Shown one piece after another: positions 48,415 through 61,829 of a DNA stretch of 64,000 nucleotides. Source of the stretch: Azadirachta indica. Lineage: Eukaryota; Streptophyta; Magnoliopsida; Sapindales; Meliaceae. Below the pieces are notes generated by a model. The model searched no databases. It was not told the origin of the DNA and was given only the letters and a program-made list of their open reading frames with translations. Location of the stretch: positions 11,541,368 through 11,605,367 of the forward strand of contig CM040453.1 of NCBI GenBank assembly GCA_022749755.1, given 5' to 3'. The translations under genes were made by a program, and so were the position numbers. The first letter of the stretch is position 1. Every line of letters starts with the position of its first letter.

Positions 48415-51400
48415 CTAATGCTCCTCTTCCTCGTCAGTGCTGCGATCATCCTTTGATTCCTCCAAATCTTGTGCATATAATAAATGGATTCCACATTTTC
48501 TCACCACCTTGCGACATTCTACACATCTACCAGGAAAGTAACATTCTTCATATCTATCAGTAAAGCAACATTCTACACATCCAGCAGGATACCAACATTC
48601 TGCACATCGAGTCTCATTAAAAATTTTTTTAAGGTAGAACTCAACGGAGAACTCGTCAATGAAACCAAAATTCACAAGAAGAGTGGGGAAGCAAACTTGA
48701 GGATAATTGGTAACCCAAAAGCACGTGCTCTGAATCCACAAGATTAGCATTTAATATATGCAGAAAGTCGCCAAAGGCAAAGTGCCAATCCCCATTTTGA
48801 GTTTTGACTGTTATCTTGTAACGCAGGCTAAAATATTGATTCTTTCTGTGATGATGTTTATCTAATTCTACAATAATGCCGAAAGCAAAGCCAGCTAATG
48901 TAGTTTTGAATTCATCCCAATCAACAGGTGGCAGCTTCACAGTTATGGAAGATCCCATACTTTGATTCTTAAACCACTCTGGAATTTCACTTCCGGGGAA
49001 AATGAAATTAGCACCATCATTCTGTTTCACACAAACATCATAATGTTTTCGTTAACCTTGATTAGCTCAACATCTGATTTTGTAAGAAAAAATAGAGTTA
49101 AAAGAGTCATACATACCTTCTCCATATTCAATTTGTAGCAACTAGACAAGTGAAAGCTCTCAACTATAACCTGTATAGCCTTGTAAGTTTGAAAATTGAT
49201 AGACATGATAATACTTCCAGTGATGTGCAGTGAGCCGCATCCATGTATTGTAGATTGCAGGGAAGATTTGGCAAGGATTCTAGCCACTGGCAATAACACA
49301 GATGGAGACTTTTCAGTTTAGAAAGCTTTATGATGCTTTCCGGTATTCTCTCAAAGTAGTTATAAGCAAGGTGCAATTCTTCTAGTGAGAATAACTGGCC
49401 AAGACTTTCAGGTAACTCCGTGATGCCACAACCAGTTAGATACAGATATTTTAGATTGTGCAAGCGATGTAAAAATGAAACTGACAATATGAAACCAGCC
49501 ATCTGCTCATGACCCTTGGCTGTCTGGAAAAATATGAGAGTAGAGTGTGAAAGCCATGTAAAGGTCATACAAAAAAATGGTGGTGTGCCAATAGCGGTTC
49601 CTTCAACATTTAATCGCTGCAAAGCTTCTAAATCTCCGAGTTCGTCAAGCCATCTCTGTAGATTTGAGCAAATAGGGAGATGAAGACATTCAAGAGATTC
49701 CAATTTACAAAGACTGATTGGGAGGCTTTTCAACTTTGAACAATTCGCAAGATTTAGTCTAACTAGTTTCGACTGACACCCAATGCATGAGGGTATTTCT
49801 TCAATTGCCGTCTCGCTTAAATCTAACTGATATAAATTATTCGACGAGAGCTCTGGTAACTTCTCCAGATTTGAGCATCCCGAAAGATAAAGGTATGCAA
49901 GAGATTTCGAACGAATGCTTCTTGGAAGACTCTTTAAGCTTTTGCAGGAGAACAAACTAAGAGTAACAAGCTTATTCAAATGTTGAATAGATGAGTGTGT
50001 CTCAACCAAACTTGAACAGCCATTTAACATCAACTTCTCAAGATTTTGGGCCTTTGAGAGATCTGGGAGTTTGGTTAGCCGCTCGGAGTAATCAAGATGT
50101 ATCTCTTTCAAGTTAACAACATTCTAACAAAGTAAAAAAAACTAGTAAGAAAGACCAATAGAAGTAAAAGTAAATAATTACAAAAGATTTTCTGCATAAA
50201 TGTTAAAATTTACCTGAATACCATCCCAAAGTCGTTCAACCTTGCTGTTCTGCAGTACAAGAGAAATAAGATTTTCTCCTTGAATAGGCAATGATTTCAA
50301 CGGATATCCATGCCAATGAAAATACCTTAATTTAGGAAAATTATGGGCTTTCTCTTCAAAATAAGATATCTTACATTTATTTTCTCCATAAAATCTCAAG
50401 AACCTCAAATTAGGCATGCTTTTAAGATTATTAAAATTGAAACTTATCTCTTCGACTTTAGACATATTCAAAGAGATGCCTTGAATTGCTCTAGTCCCCT
50501 AATAATAATAAAAATTCCGAAAGTTAGTATCAAAGTTTATCAATTTAACTAGACAATTAGTAGAAACTAATGAATCTTGATTGATAATAAATAAACAAAA
50601 ATATAATAATATGTATATTATATTGTTATAGATATAAAGAATACGAAATCTTAGGTTTGAATGTTCCAATTTTAGTAATACTTGAAAGTGCCTTGCTAGT
50701 CAAGGTTTGTTTTTTATATATATATATATATATATACAATTTTTTTTTTTTTTTTGTACAACCTGATTTTTTATAATTTCTTATCATGTGATCTATTCAC
50801 GATTTCTTATTCATTTTCACTTATAAAATATATAATAAAATATATATGGATATGAAGTTTATAATATATATGATATTGTTCTAAATATTAACTTGCAAGA
50901 AAATGCTTACCATATTGTACCTCAAAACTTCCAAGATCTCCTCAACATGGCACAATCGACTGCGTTTCCCAGGATCATCAATATATTCTTGTCGAACAAT
51001 TTCGCGACCCATTTCTTGTAGCAAATCATGCATTGTTATCCTATTGCCTGATATAATTATGAGACACCTATCGACAAGAACACTAATTCCTATTTTTGCA
51101 TAGAAGCCACAAGCATCTAAGAATTTCATTACAAAATCTACGTCTTCACCTTTAAGGAAACACGCGATATCAAGAAAAATATTTTGTATTTTGTCATCCA
51201 AGCCATCGTAGCTTATTTTAAGTACCTTTTGGATAAATTTATGAGGAATTCTTTCTAATTTCTTTATTTCACTTTCCCATTCTCCTTTACTCCTTCCAAA
51301 TAAAAAACGACCCAAAATTTTAAGAGCTAATGGAACACCTTGAGCATATTGCAATACCTTATTTGACAGTTCTTCATAACCTATATTGGGCTGATCTTGT

Positions 51401-52688
51401 TTGAAGGCATACCAATTGAAAAGTTTAAGAGCATCAACATTTTTTAATTCCTTCATCTCATATATGCTTTTCACTCCACAATTTTGAAGAACTTGTTTAT
51501 CTCTTGTTGTTATAATGATTAAACTCCCTGGCATGAACCAATCAAACCTATGGACTAAGGATTCTACTTGGTCGGTATGAGTCACATCATCAAAAGTAAC
51601 TAAAATCTTCCTACGACTTAACCTTCTAAAATAAGAGTTAATGTTATGAATGCCAATATTTAAATTTCCATCCCCTAATAATGTGGAAAGAAGTTCCTGT
51701 TGTAATTGAGGTAAACCATTATCCTTTTCACATAATTCTCTAACATTTTGAAGAAAATATGAACCATCAAAATGGTTAGAGAATTTGTTAAAAATAACAC
51801 GGGCAATTGTTGTCTTACCAATACCACCGATGCCCCAGATGCCTAAAGTGTAAACACATTCCAATCCATAACTTAATAATGATTCGATATCATTAATGTG
51901 TGATTCTACTCCAACTAAGTCTTTGTCGAGTTTAACTGGATGCATATCATTTAATCTCTTCAAAATACCTTCTACAATCTTTTGTACAAGTACAGATTCA
52001 GACCTAGCAAATGCGAATTAAATAATAATAACTATGATGGATAAAAGAACAAAGAAAATAGACACGATCAATTTATATTGTTAAGCTAATAGGTAATTCT
52101 AATGGAGAGGTTACTAACTTCTACTTCAAAAACAAATAACTGAAAAAAAAATCATGGTAATTTTATATGACATATTAATATCAGAAAGAAATACCTTATG
52201 ACATGAGAATCAAAGCCAGACAAATTTGCAGCTTCCTTCAAAGCATTGCTCCATCTCTGTGATTTCTCTACCCTGTCCTTGAATCTTTCTTTAAGCTTCG
52301 AAAATCCAATTCCAAAATTTCCAGTTTGATTCCTTACATCTGATGGATCAATGTGATAGAAAATGGGTATCACAATTTGTCCATATTTTTCTTTGCATTT
52401 GAGGATCTTTACAAGTTCTTTCAGACACCATTTAGAAGAAGCATAGCTTTCTGAAAAAATGACAATAGCAATCTCTGATTCTTTGATTGCATTCAAAAAA
52501 GATGGTGAAATTTCATCTCCTCTGATAAGTTTGTCATCAATGAAAGTTTCAATATTTTTTTGAGAAAAAGCTGAATAAAGATGACTAATAAAATTATTTC
52601 GAGTGTTCACACCTCTGAAACTAAGAAAAACATCATATTTTTTTCGGAGAGTTTTGTTAGAGAACAATGAAGAAGAAGAAGAAGTCAT
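48415..52688 (-). pseudogene. TNL copy D2 (type 2), frameshifted at its 3' end
   Basis: Five exons: 52688-52195 (TIR), 52003-50911 (NB-ARC), 50498-50214, 50123-49117 (LRR) and 49021-48415 (C-JID), all with GT-AG borders as in C. The start is the second ATG of C because the first is mutated (MTSSSSS). The TIR reads SFRGVNTR and keeps WCLKEL. NB-ARC keeps GIGGIGKTT, FDDV, TTRDK, GVPLAL and MHD. One base is missing near 49166, so the LRR frame ends in TRLYRL, and one extra A near 48667 shifts the C-JID exon. If real, the protein would stop before C-JID; if these are consensus errors, the gene is complete. Compared with C/D1 it has about a dozen residue changes in the LRR exon. Confidence 0.85.
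48514..48617 (-). repeat. 27-bp coding minisatellite in C-JID exon of D2
   Basis: Same 27-bp unit array as in D1, with AECWYPAGC in one unit where D1 has AECWSPAGC. Confidence 0.85.
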
Positions 52689-53936
52689 AGCAATTTACTT
52701 GGGAAGAGATTGATTTGGATCTAAAAATTGAAATTTCGATGTTCAATAATTGAACTGGCACTACGTAATATATCAATGCTATTTACTCCCGTCGAACGTT
52801 CCTGGAAGTTTCATGCTTTGGCTACTTCCTCTAACCCTCCAAGAAATTCCATGATAATTTTATCGATCTTCTTTTCTTAAAAGTGATGAATTTATAATTT
52901 ATTGGAAGATGCCTATCAATGTTAACATCGCTGACTTTAGGTCAATGACAACTCAAAAGAAGCAAAATTAAATAATTTTTTGGTCCGCCTGTTGTTCTTC
53001 AGCAAAGCCATATATTATGATATCTACAATAATGTTGAACACTCCAAGAAATTCTATGCTGAATTTATCCTTCTTTTTTCTGAAGGTGATGAAATAAAAC
53101 ATACCTAAATTATTGAATACATTAATAATAGAATATTAACAATTTCGTCTCAGTTTTGTTGAAACAATAAATCAGAATAACTTTTACTAAATTTTAAGAA
53201 TTAATTTTGCCGGCAATGAGATAATGCCCATTAAATGAATATCCGTTAATGAAAAGAAGTGCTTTTAGTGAATTAAACCAGCAAAGCAATTCACCGAAGC
53301 TAGAGAAAATAGAACTAAAATAAACTTGTTTTGAAAAGTTTAAAGGAAAATAAGATAAATAACAATCTCGCAAACAAATAATTGTTGTCGTTTTTGTAGT
53401 AATATCTTTCTTAATTTCAATTCATAAAATATTTCATTTATTTGCTATTGGCGATTAATCGATAAGCTGAGGTACTTCCTCGGACCCCCCCAAGAAATTT
53501 CATGTTAACTTTGTTGATCTTCTTTTCCAAAGGTGGTGAATAATTAATTAATCTTGGAACACTGACTTTGCAGACTTTAGGTCAACGACGGCTAGAAAGA
53601 AGCAAATTAATGTTGGTCCACAAGTTGTTCTTTAGTAAATTGAACAAAGCAAAGCCAAAAGAAGAGGAAATGCTTCCAGCAGCAGCAAAAAGAAGAAGAA
53701 TGTGCTTCCTTCCTTAACTGTACTTTAGCTACTTCCTTGAACCCTCCAAGAAATTCTATATTGATTTTATCCATCTTTTTTCTAAAGGTGAGAAATAATT
53801 TCTTGGAAGATGCGTTTAAATGGTAGCTTTGTTGACCCGTTCGCTCAAAATTATAACCAATAGGTAGAAACCCTTATGATCAGGAAGCTTCTTGGCGTTT
53901 AATTTGCAATTCGAAGAATTTAATTTGAAGGAGGGT
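52689..53936 (-). promoter_or_regulatory. Upstream region of D2
   Basis: Matches the C upstream region with more substitutions than D1 shows, ending exactly at GAAGGAGGGT (53936). A W-box-like cluster is at 52932-52949. To the right the sequence changes at once to the LRR part of relic F. Confidence 0.5.
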
Positions 53937-55935
53937 GTGGCAATCTTTGAAATAATTAAGCTTCTTTACACGTACAGCTGATGATGGGTCTGGCAATCTT
54001 TGAATAGCAACCAGAGAGATTAAGGTGTTTAAGAGATTTCAACTCGCAGAAACTGCTTGGGAGGCTTTTAAGCCTTGAACAATTCTCAATCTTCAATCTA
54101 ACTAATCTTGATTGAGGGTAGTTCTTCTATTGTAGTTCACTTAAATCTAACCATTCTAAATTGCAAGACAAGATCTCTGGAAACCTCTTTAGATTTGTGC
54201 ATCTCGAAAGACAAAGTTTTGCAAGAGATTCCGAATGAATGCTTCTCGGAAGTCTCTTTAGACTTTTGCGGTTGAACAGATTAAGACTATAACAAGCTTA
54301 TTCAAATATTGAATAGATGAGTGTGTCTCAACCAAACTTGAACAGCCTCGTAATATCAACTTCTCAAGATTTTGGGCCTTTGAGAGGTCTGGGAGTTTGA
54401 TTAGCCGCTTAGAACCACCGAGATATATGTCTTTCAGGTTAACAAGATTCTAAAAAAATTCAAAAAAAGAAAAAAGGAAAAGGTAAGAAAGACAAATAAA
54501 GTAATAAGCATATATTAACAAAAGTTTTCTATATAAATATTAAAATGTATAAAGCTAAGCACCATTCCAAAGTTGTTGGACGTTGTTGGCAGGCAATAAG
54601 TGAAACAAGATTCTTCCCTGAATAGGCAATGATTTCAAAAAATATTCATGCCAGTAAAAATATTTTAATTTAGGGAAAGTGTCCCTATAACTTCAAAATT
54701 AGATATCTTACATTTATTCTTTTCATAAAATTTTAAAAATCTCAAATTATAAATATTTTTAAGATTGTCAAAAATGAAACTTATCTTTTCGACTTTAAAC
54801 ATATGTAAAGAGATGTCTTGAATTGCTTTAATTTCCTAATAATAATAGAAAATCAAAAGTCAGTACCAAATTTTATAAATTCAACAAGACAATTACTACA
54901 AACTAATTAGACTCCTAACTACTAATAATAATGTGTATTATTATACATAAAAATATTTTAAAAATGCTCAGCATAATATTAATTTGTATACACTTATATG
55001 TATATAATGTTAATAATATAACATTATTCTAAATATTAATCTTTGAGAAAATGCTCACCATATTATACATCAAAACTTCCAAAATCTCTTTAGCATGATA
55101 CAATTGACTGCATTTTTTAAGATCATCAATAGATTATTGGCGAACAATTCCTCAATCCATTTCTTGTAGTTAATCATACAATCTTATTTCTACAAAGAAA
55201 CCACAAAGCATCTAAGAATTGTATTGCAGAGTCTCTATCCACTCCTTTAACAACAATGCAATGACAAGAAAAATATTTTGCATTTTTTCATTTAGGTCAT
55301 GATAGCTTTTTTTTTTGAGTACCATTTGGATTATCTTTATGAAGTTCTTTTTAGTTTATTTATTTCACTTTTCCATTCTCCTTTATTCTTTCCAAATAAA
55401 TAACGCTACAAAACTTTAAGAGTGAATGGAACACCTTGAACATATTGCATTACCTTATTTGACAATTCCTCGTAACCTACATTGGAATGGTCTTGTTTGA
55501 AAGCGTACCAATTGAAAAGTTTAAAAGCATCAATAGTTTCTAACTCCTTCATCTCGGACACACTTTTCACTCCATAATTTTGAATAATTTGTTTATTTCT
55601 TGTTGTTATAATGATTACACTTCCTAGTGTAAACCAATGAAGCCTATGGACTAAAGATTCTATTTGGTCTAAATGGTTACATCATCAAAAGTAATTAGAA
55701 CCTTGGTGTGACCCAACCTTTTAAAGTAGGAGTTTAATATTTTAAATGCCAATATTCAAGTTTTCATCCCCTGATAATATAGAAAAAATTTTCCACTGCA
55801 ATTAAGGTTAACTACTGTTCCTTTCACATTCTTTTCTAACATTTTGAAAAAGTAAAAGATGATTAGAGGTTAAAATAACATGGGCAGTTGTTGTCTTGTC
55901 AGTACCACCGATGTCCCAAATGCTCAAAAATATAA
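53937..55935 (-). pseudogene. TNL relic F: LRR and NB-ARC remains
   Basis: Minus-strand sequence aligns with the LRR exon (about 54450-53990), the LRR-start exon (about 54838-54560) and the NB-ARC exon (about 55930-55060) of the neighbouring TNLs. No long frame is left: many indels and stops. The P-loop region reads like GGTDKTT. There is no TIR exon and no C-JID exon. The left end is the junction at 53936/53937 with the D2 upstream region, and the right end stops just upstream of the P-loop. It is the most decayed TNL here. Confidence 0.8.
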
Positions 55936-57986
55936 AAAAAATATTTATTAATAAATTGAGTACAAACAATAAAAGCATTTATATATTTATGGATTAAATA
56001 TATTTATGCATCCAATAAATGTTTTAAAAAAAAGGCAAATCAACAAATATGAGTAAATGAAAAATCACTTATAAAATTAATGTGTTAATGATTGTTATAA
56101 TTAATGAGTTTTAGTCTAAGTTATTTTGCTCTAAAATATTTGGTTTGTCTATTTAGCTACTTAAAATTAAAGACTAATTTTTATTAGTTTAATATTGCAG
56201 TAAAAAAAACTATAAAACCAAATCCTCAATAATTTTTACATTTTATTTTTTATTATGATCTCATGGATAAAAAGATGCATTTTTAATAAAACATTTCTTA
56301 AAAAATTTCTTATAATTGTATGTGCTATCGAATATCTTTTAATTGTCGCAGCAAGAGCTTTGCTTTCCAATCCTGACATGCCACCAATCGATTCTGACTT
56401 TTAAGAAGACAAAAATATCCCTAACACTACAAACAATTATAATAGCCATGAGTAATTATAATCTAAAAATTTGAAAATAAAATTTGAAGGATTTTACTCG
56501 TAGTAACAGTGAATTTCATTAACTCTTTGTGCAAAGAGCAAGTCTTTTACATAGTTTTCAAGTATTAATTCACAGTTAAGTTTACTATACTGCTTGGACT
56601 CACTAAATTTTAATATATTTCTCAAATTTTCATTATTTTTCTTATGAATTAAGGATTTTCATTATTTGAAAAATATATAATAGAAAACTAAATGCATAGT
56701 AAGTTTAACTAAAATGTAATTTGAGTGAGAAAACCTTGTATCACTGTACTATTAAAAATAATTATTTGACTTTAGTAAAATGTTATATAAACAAGCAAAA
56801 CTAATAAAAAAAAATTAACTATTTAAAAATAAAATGAATTCCTTCTATTGCCAGGTATTGTGTTTATTTTGATGATATAAGCATTCTTTGAAATTAGAAA
56901 GACTCTTATAGAATTATAGTGATCTTTAAAAATTATGGCAAAATTCTTATATGTAAATAGAGATTAAAAAAAAAAAGTAAACTAAGAGGCGTAATAAAAA
57001 TATAATAATTTTACACTTATGAAGTTTTATTCTAAATTTTTACCATATTTAAGTAATGTGTTTATTTATCAATTGAATGATCAATTTTTATAAGTCCTTA
57101 AACAATACATTATACTATTTTATTAATCAATAAATAAATAATTTATGTTATCATATTTTTACACATAACATTTTAGCCATGTATCATCTTGTAAATTTTT
57201 TGAATGAAAATATGATGAAATAAATCTTTTAAATTTATTATTAAATCATATGTATATAATAAAATCTGAATTTTTTATAATTCACCAAATCAATTATAGT
57301 AATAATTAAGAAGTCCCGATTCAAGGTATCAAAAGCTTTTTTAATGTGACCTTAATTACCATTTGCATGAATTATTTCTCTTAACTGACTAGTTGAAACT
57401 GATTAGTTGATAAGGTAAATTAAACCTACTAAGGTCTCTTTTTTTTATTTATTATTATTTTTTAACTTTCTACATATAAGCATTTCTTATCACAAATATT
57501 ATTTCTAATTAAACTTGCAAAGTTTTATTTTTTTAATTTATTATTTTTTTTACTTAATGTCTACATATAAACATTTCTTATCACAAATATTTGATCACCA
57601 GTATTTAAAACATAAGAGAGAAAATTATTAAAAAATCTTTTAAGATTAATAATTTCATAAAAAACATATTATGACTTATGATAGCTTATCGACTTAAAAG
57701 AAAATAATCTTTTAACAATAATTGTACGTAATTTTGATTTATATCTTTATTTTTATAATTCACGAAATCAAATCATACGTCAATATATATCTAACTAACT
57801 ATGGATGCGTTAAAATAAATAATAATGAAAATCCAAGCTCAAATTGATAGCAATCTGATCGAATAAATTGGTCAATTAGACAAATTAATTGAATAGAATG
57901 CAAAAATCTTCAGTTTGTAACAAATTGAAGAAAAACAAATACAAATTAAATGAAGAAAAAACTCATGATCATGTTCTGAACATTGA
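55936..57986. other. AT-rich spacer and 3' flank of copy E
   Basis: 55950-56600 aligns with 27900-28540 left of copy C. 56600-57640 is AT-rich with no recognisable gene. Two direct copies of a CTACATATAA(G/A)CATTTCTTATCACAAATATT-like stretch lie at about 57470-57500 and 57560-57590. 57690-57986 aligns with the 3' flank of B. Confidence 0.5.
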
Positions 57987-60037
57987 TCAATTCATCAATT
58001 TCAATCTTTTGCGGTGCAGGTGTCGTTCCTTTTCCTCAGCTTCCACTGATTGCTCCAAATCTTGTGCATATATTGAATTCATTCCACATTTTCGCACCAC
58101 CTCGCAATACTCTATGCGTTGACTATAATCCTTTTCCATATAGAACTGAACGGAGAACTCATTAATGTAGCCAAATTTATTAACAGAAAAGTAGGAAAGG
58201 AAATCTGAGGATAAATGGTACTCCAAAACTACGTGCTCTGAAAACACAAGAAGAGAAGATCCAAGCTTATCCTCCGGGTCGTCAAAGGCAAAATGCCAGT
58301 CCCTATCTTCGGTTTTGAATTTCATCTCGTAACACAGTCTTAAATTTTCGTCATCACTATAATGATGTTCATCTAATACTACAATAATTCCACATGCAAA
58401 TTCAACAAATTTATTATTTATGAAGTCATTATCCCAATACACTGGTGGCAGCTTCACGGTTACAGAAGATCCCATACTTTTATGCCTAAACCACTCTGGA
58501 ATTTCGGTTCCAGGGAAAATGAAAGCAGCACCATCTTCCTGTTTGAACCAAATATATGTCATCATGTTTTGTTAACTTTTAATTAATTAATTAATTTAAC
58601 ATCCTATTTTGTATAAAAGAAAGAGTCAGAGACATGCATACGTGCCACCGTTGATCAAATTTATAACAATTTGACAAGTGAAAGCTCTCAACAATATACT
58701 TGTTTACCCTCGTAAGTTTGAAACTTGATTTGCACGATGATGCTTCCAGTGATGTGTAATGATCCGCTTCCATTGTAGATTGCAGGGAAGATTTGATAAG
58801 GATTGAAGCCTTTCGCAATAACAAAGGCAGAGTCTCTCCAATTTAGAAAGGTTTGTGTTTCTGGTATTCTCTCAAAGTAGTTTCTCTTAAGACGCAATAC
58901 TTCTAGTGAAAATAACTGGCAAAGACTTTCAGGTAGCTCTGTGATGCCACAATCATTTAGGTACAGACTGTGTAAAGATAATGAAATTGGCAATATGAAT
59001 CCTTGGAGATTTGAGCAACCAGAGAGCTTAAGATCTTCAAGAGATTTCAACTTGCGGAAACTGCTTGGGAGGCTTTTAAGCCTTGAACAATTCTTAAGAT
59101 TCTTGATCGACATCCAACGGACGAGGGCAGTTCTTCAATTGCTGCTCCATTCAAATATAACCCTTCTAAATTATAAGATGAGATACTGTGGACATCTATT
59201 TAGATTTGATTATCCCGAGAGATAAAGATATACGAGAGATTCCGAACGAATGCTTCTTGGAACACTCTTTAGGCTTTGGCAGTTGGGCAGATCAAGAGTA
59301 ACAAGCTTATTCAAATGTTGATCGATGAGTGAGTGTCAACCAAACTTGAACAGCCTCGTAAAACCAACGTCTCAAGATTTTGGGCCTTCGAGAGCTCTGG
59401 GAGTTTTGTTAGTTGCTTAGACTCACCGAGATATATTTCTTTCAAGTTAACAAGATTCTAAAAAAAATTAAAAAATAATAAACAAAGGTAAGAAAGACCA
59501 ACCGGAGAAATAAATATATTCAGACAAAGTATTTCTATTTAAATACTAAATTATATCTGAACACCATTCCAAAGATGTTCAACCTTACTGTTATCCAATT
59601 TAAGTGAGACAAGATTCTTCCCTTGAATAGATAATGATTTCAATGGCTATCTGTCCTAGTAAAGACACCTTAACTTAGAAAAAATGTATTCTTTGCCTTC
59701 AAATTCAGATACCTTACATGTGTTTTTTTTTTATGAAATTTCAAGAATGTCAAATAATTACGCATCTTTTTAAGATTATTAAAATTAAAATTTATCTTTT
59801 CAACCTTAAACACATTGAAAGAGATGTCTTAAATTGCTTCAATCCCCTAAAATAATAAAAAATCTAAAAGTTAGTCAAATTTTATAAATTCAACAAAACA
59901 ATTACTGGAATCTAATAGGACTCTGAATGATAATAAATAAACAATTTTTTTCTACAAATTTAATTTTTTTATAATTAATCTTCATGTTATCTATTCACTA
60001 TTTCTTTATTCATTTTTACTTTTTTTCATTAATTTTA

Positions 60038-60073
<36 letters not shown>

Positions 60074-61829
60074 TCAAGTGTGTGTGTAAATATTAATTTT
60101 CCAAAAACTGCTTACCATATTATACATTAAAACTTTTGAAATTTCCTCAATATGGCACAATCGACTACATTTTCTAGGATTATCAACAGATTCTTGTTGA
60201 ACAATTTCTAAACCCATTTCTTGTAGTAAATCATGCATTGTTTTCTTATTGCCTGATATAATTATATAAGACTCTTTTTGACAAGAGCTCTAATTCCTAT
60301 TTCTGCATAAAAGCCATGAATATATATGAATTGAATTACAAATCTCTATTCACACCTTTAATAAAGCATGCATCGTCAAAAAAATATTTTATATTTTATC
60401 ATCCAAGCCATCGTAACTTATTTTGAGAACCTTGTGAATATCTTTACGAGGAATTCTTTTTAGTTTCTTTAATCAACTATCCCATTCTCCTTCCTCCAAA
60501 TAAAAAATCCTCAAATTTTAAGAGTTAACGGAACACATTGAGCATATTGCAATACCTTATTTCACAGTTCTTCATAACCCATGTATATTGGGATGGTCTT
60601 ACTTGAAAGCGTGCCAATTGAAAAGCTTAAGAGAATCGATATTTTTTAGTTCCTTCATCTTGTATATGCTTTCAATCCATAATTTTAAAGAACTTATATA
60701 TTTCTTGATATTATAATGATTAGACTCCCTGATATGAACCAATCAAAACTATTGACTAAGGATCCTATTTAGTCAGGATGAGTCACATAATCAAAAGTAA
60801 TTAAAACCTTCCTACCACCTAACCTTCTAAAATGGAAGTTAATTTTAGGAATTTCAATATTCAACCTTTCAACCTCTAATAATATAGAAAGAAGTTCTCT
60901 TTGTAATTGAGGTAAACTGCTATTCCTTTCACATTCTTCTTTAGCATTTTGAAGAAAGCAAGAATCATCGAAATGATTAGAGAATTTGTTAAAAATAGCA
61001 CGGTCAAGTGTTGTCTTGCCAATAACACCAATAGCCCAAATGCCTAAAGTGTAAATACCTTTTGAACTATAACTTAATAATGATTCAAACTCTTCAATGC
61101 GTGATTTTATTCCAACAAAATGTTTGTCAACTTTAATTGGAAATATGTCATTCATTCTCTTCAAAATATCTTCTACTATTTTTTGTATAAGTACAAATTT
61201 AAACCTAAGAAATATGAAATTAAAAGAATTATAAATTTGTTGGATAAAAAAAGATCAATCAAAGGTTTTATATATATATATATATATATATATTAACTAT
61301 ACGTAGTAATTTTATGTAAAAGTTAATACAAGCAAGAAGTATCTTATGACATAAGAGTCAAAGCTAGACAAAATTCACCGCTTCGCCCATAGCATTCCTC
61401 CATCTCTGCAACATGTCTGACCTTTCCTTAAATCTTTCTTCAAGCTCTAAAAATGCAACGTCGAAATTCCCAATATGATTTCTCACATTTGATAGATCAA
61501 CATGATAAAAAATAGGTATCATAATCTACTCGGACGTTTTCTCGCATTTGAGGATCTTTAAAAGTTCTTTGAGGCATCATTTGAAATAAGCATACCCTTG
61601 TGAGAAAATGATAACTGCAATCTCTGATTTTGTGATTGCACTTAAAAGAGATTGTCAAATTTCATCTCCACTACTAAGTTGGTCATTAATGAAAATTTCA
61701 ATATTATTTTGAAAAAAAGCTGAGTAAAGATTGATGGTAAAGCTATTTCGAGTATTTATACCTCTAAATCTAAGAAAAACATCATATTTTTTTTTTGGTT
61801 AACGATGCAGAAGAAGAAAAAAAAGCCAT
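57987..61829 (-). pseudogene. TNL copy E (type 1), broken; near-identical to A
   Basis: Approximate exons: C-JID 58538-57987 (open; ends in RHLHRKRLKLMN), LRR 59457-58640, LRR-start 59846-59557, NB-ARC 61204-60116, TIR 61829-61344. Lesions shared with A: stop after THPD near 60769, FDYV at kinase-2, donor GT changed to AT after the TIR exon and after exon 3, several stops in the TIR exon. Compared with A only a few substitutions and short indels were noticed. E shows the full C-JID exon that A would be expected to have beyond the window edge. Not expected to make a full receptor. Confidence 0.9.
60037..60086. repeat. TA/TG microsatellite in copy E intron
   Basis: Counterpart of the run at 1700-1752, with a shorter TA and a longer TG part. 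Confidence 0.8.
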
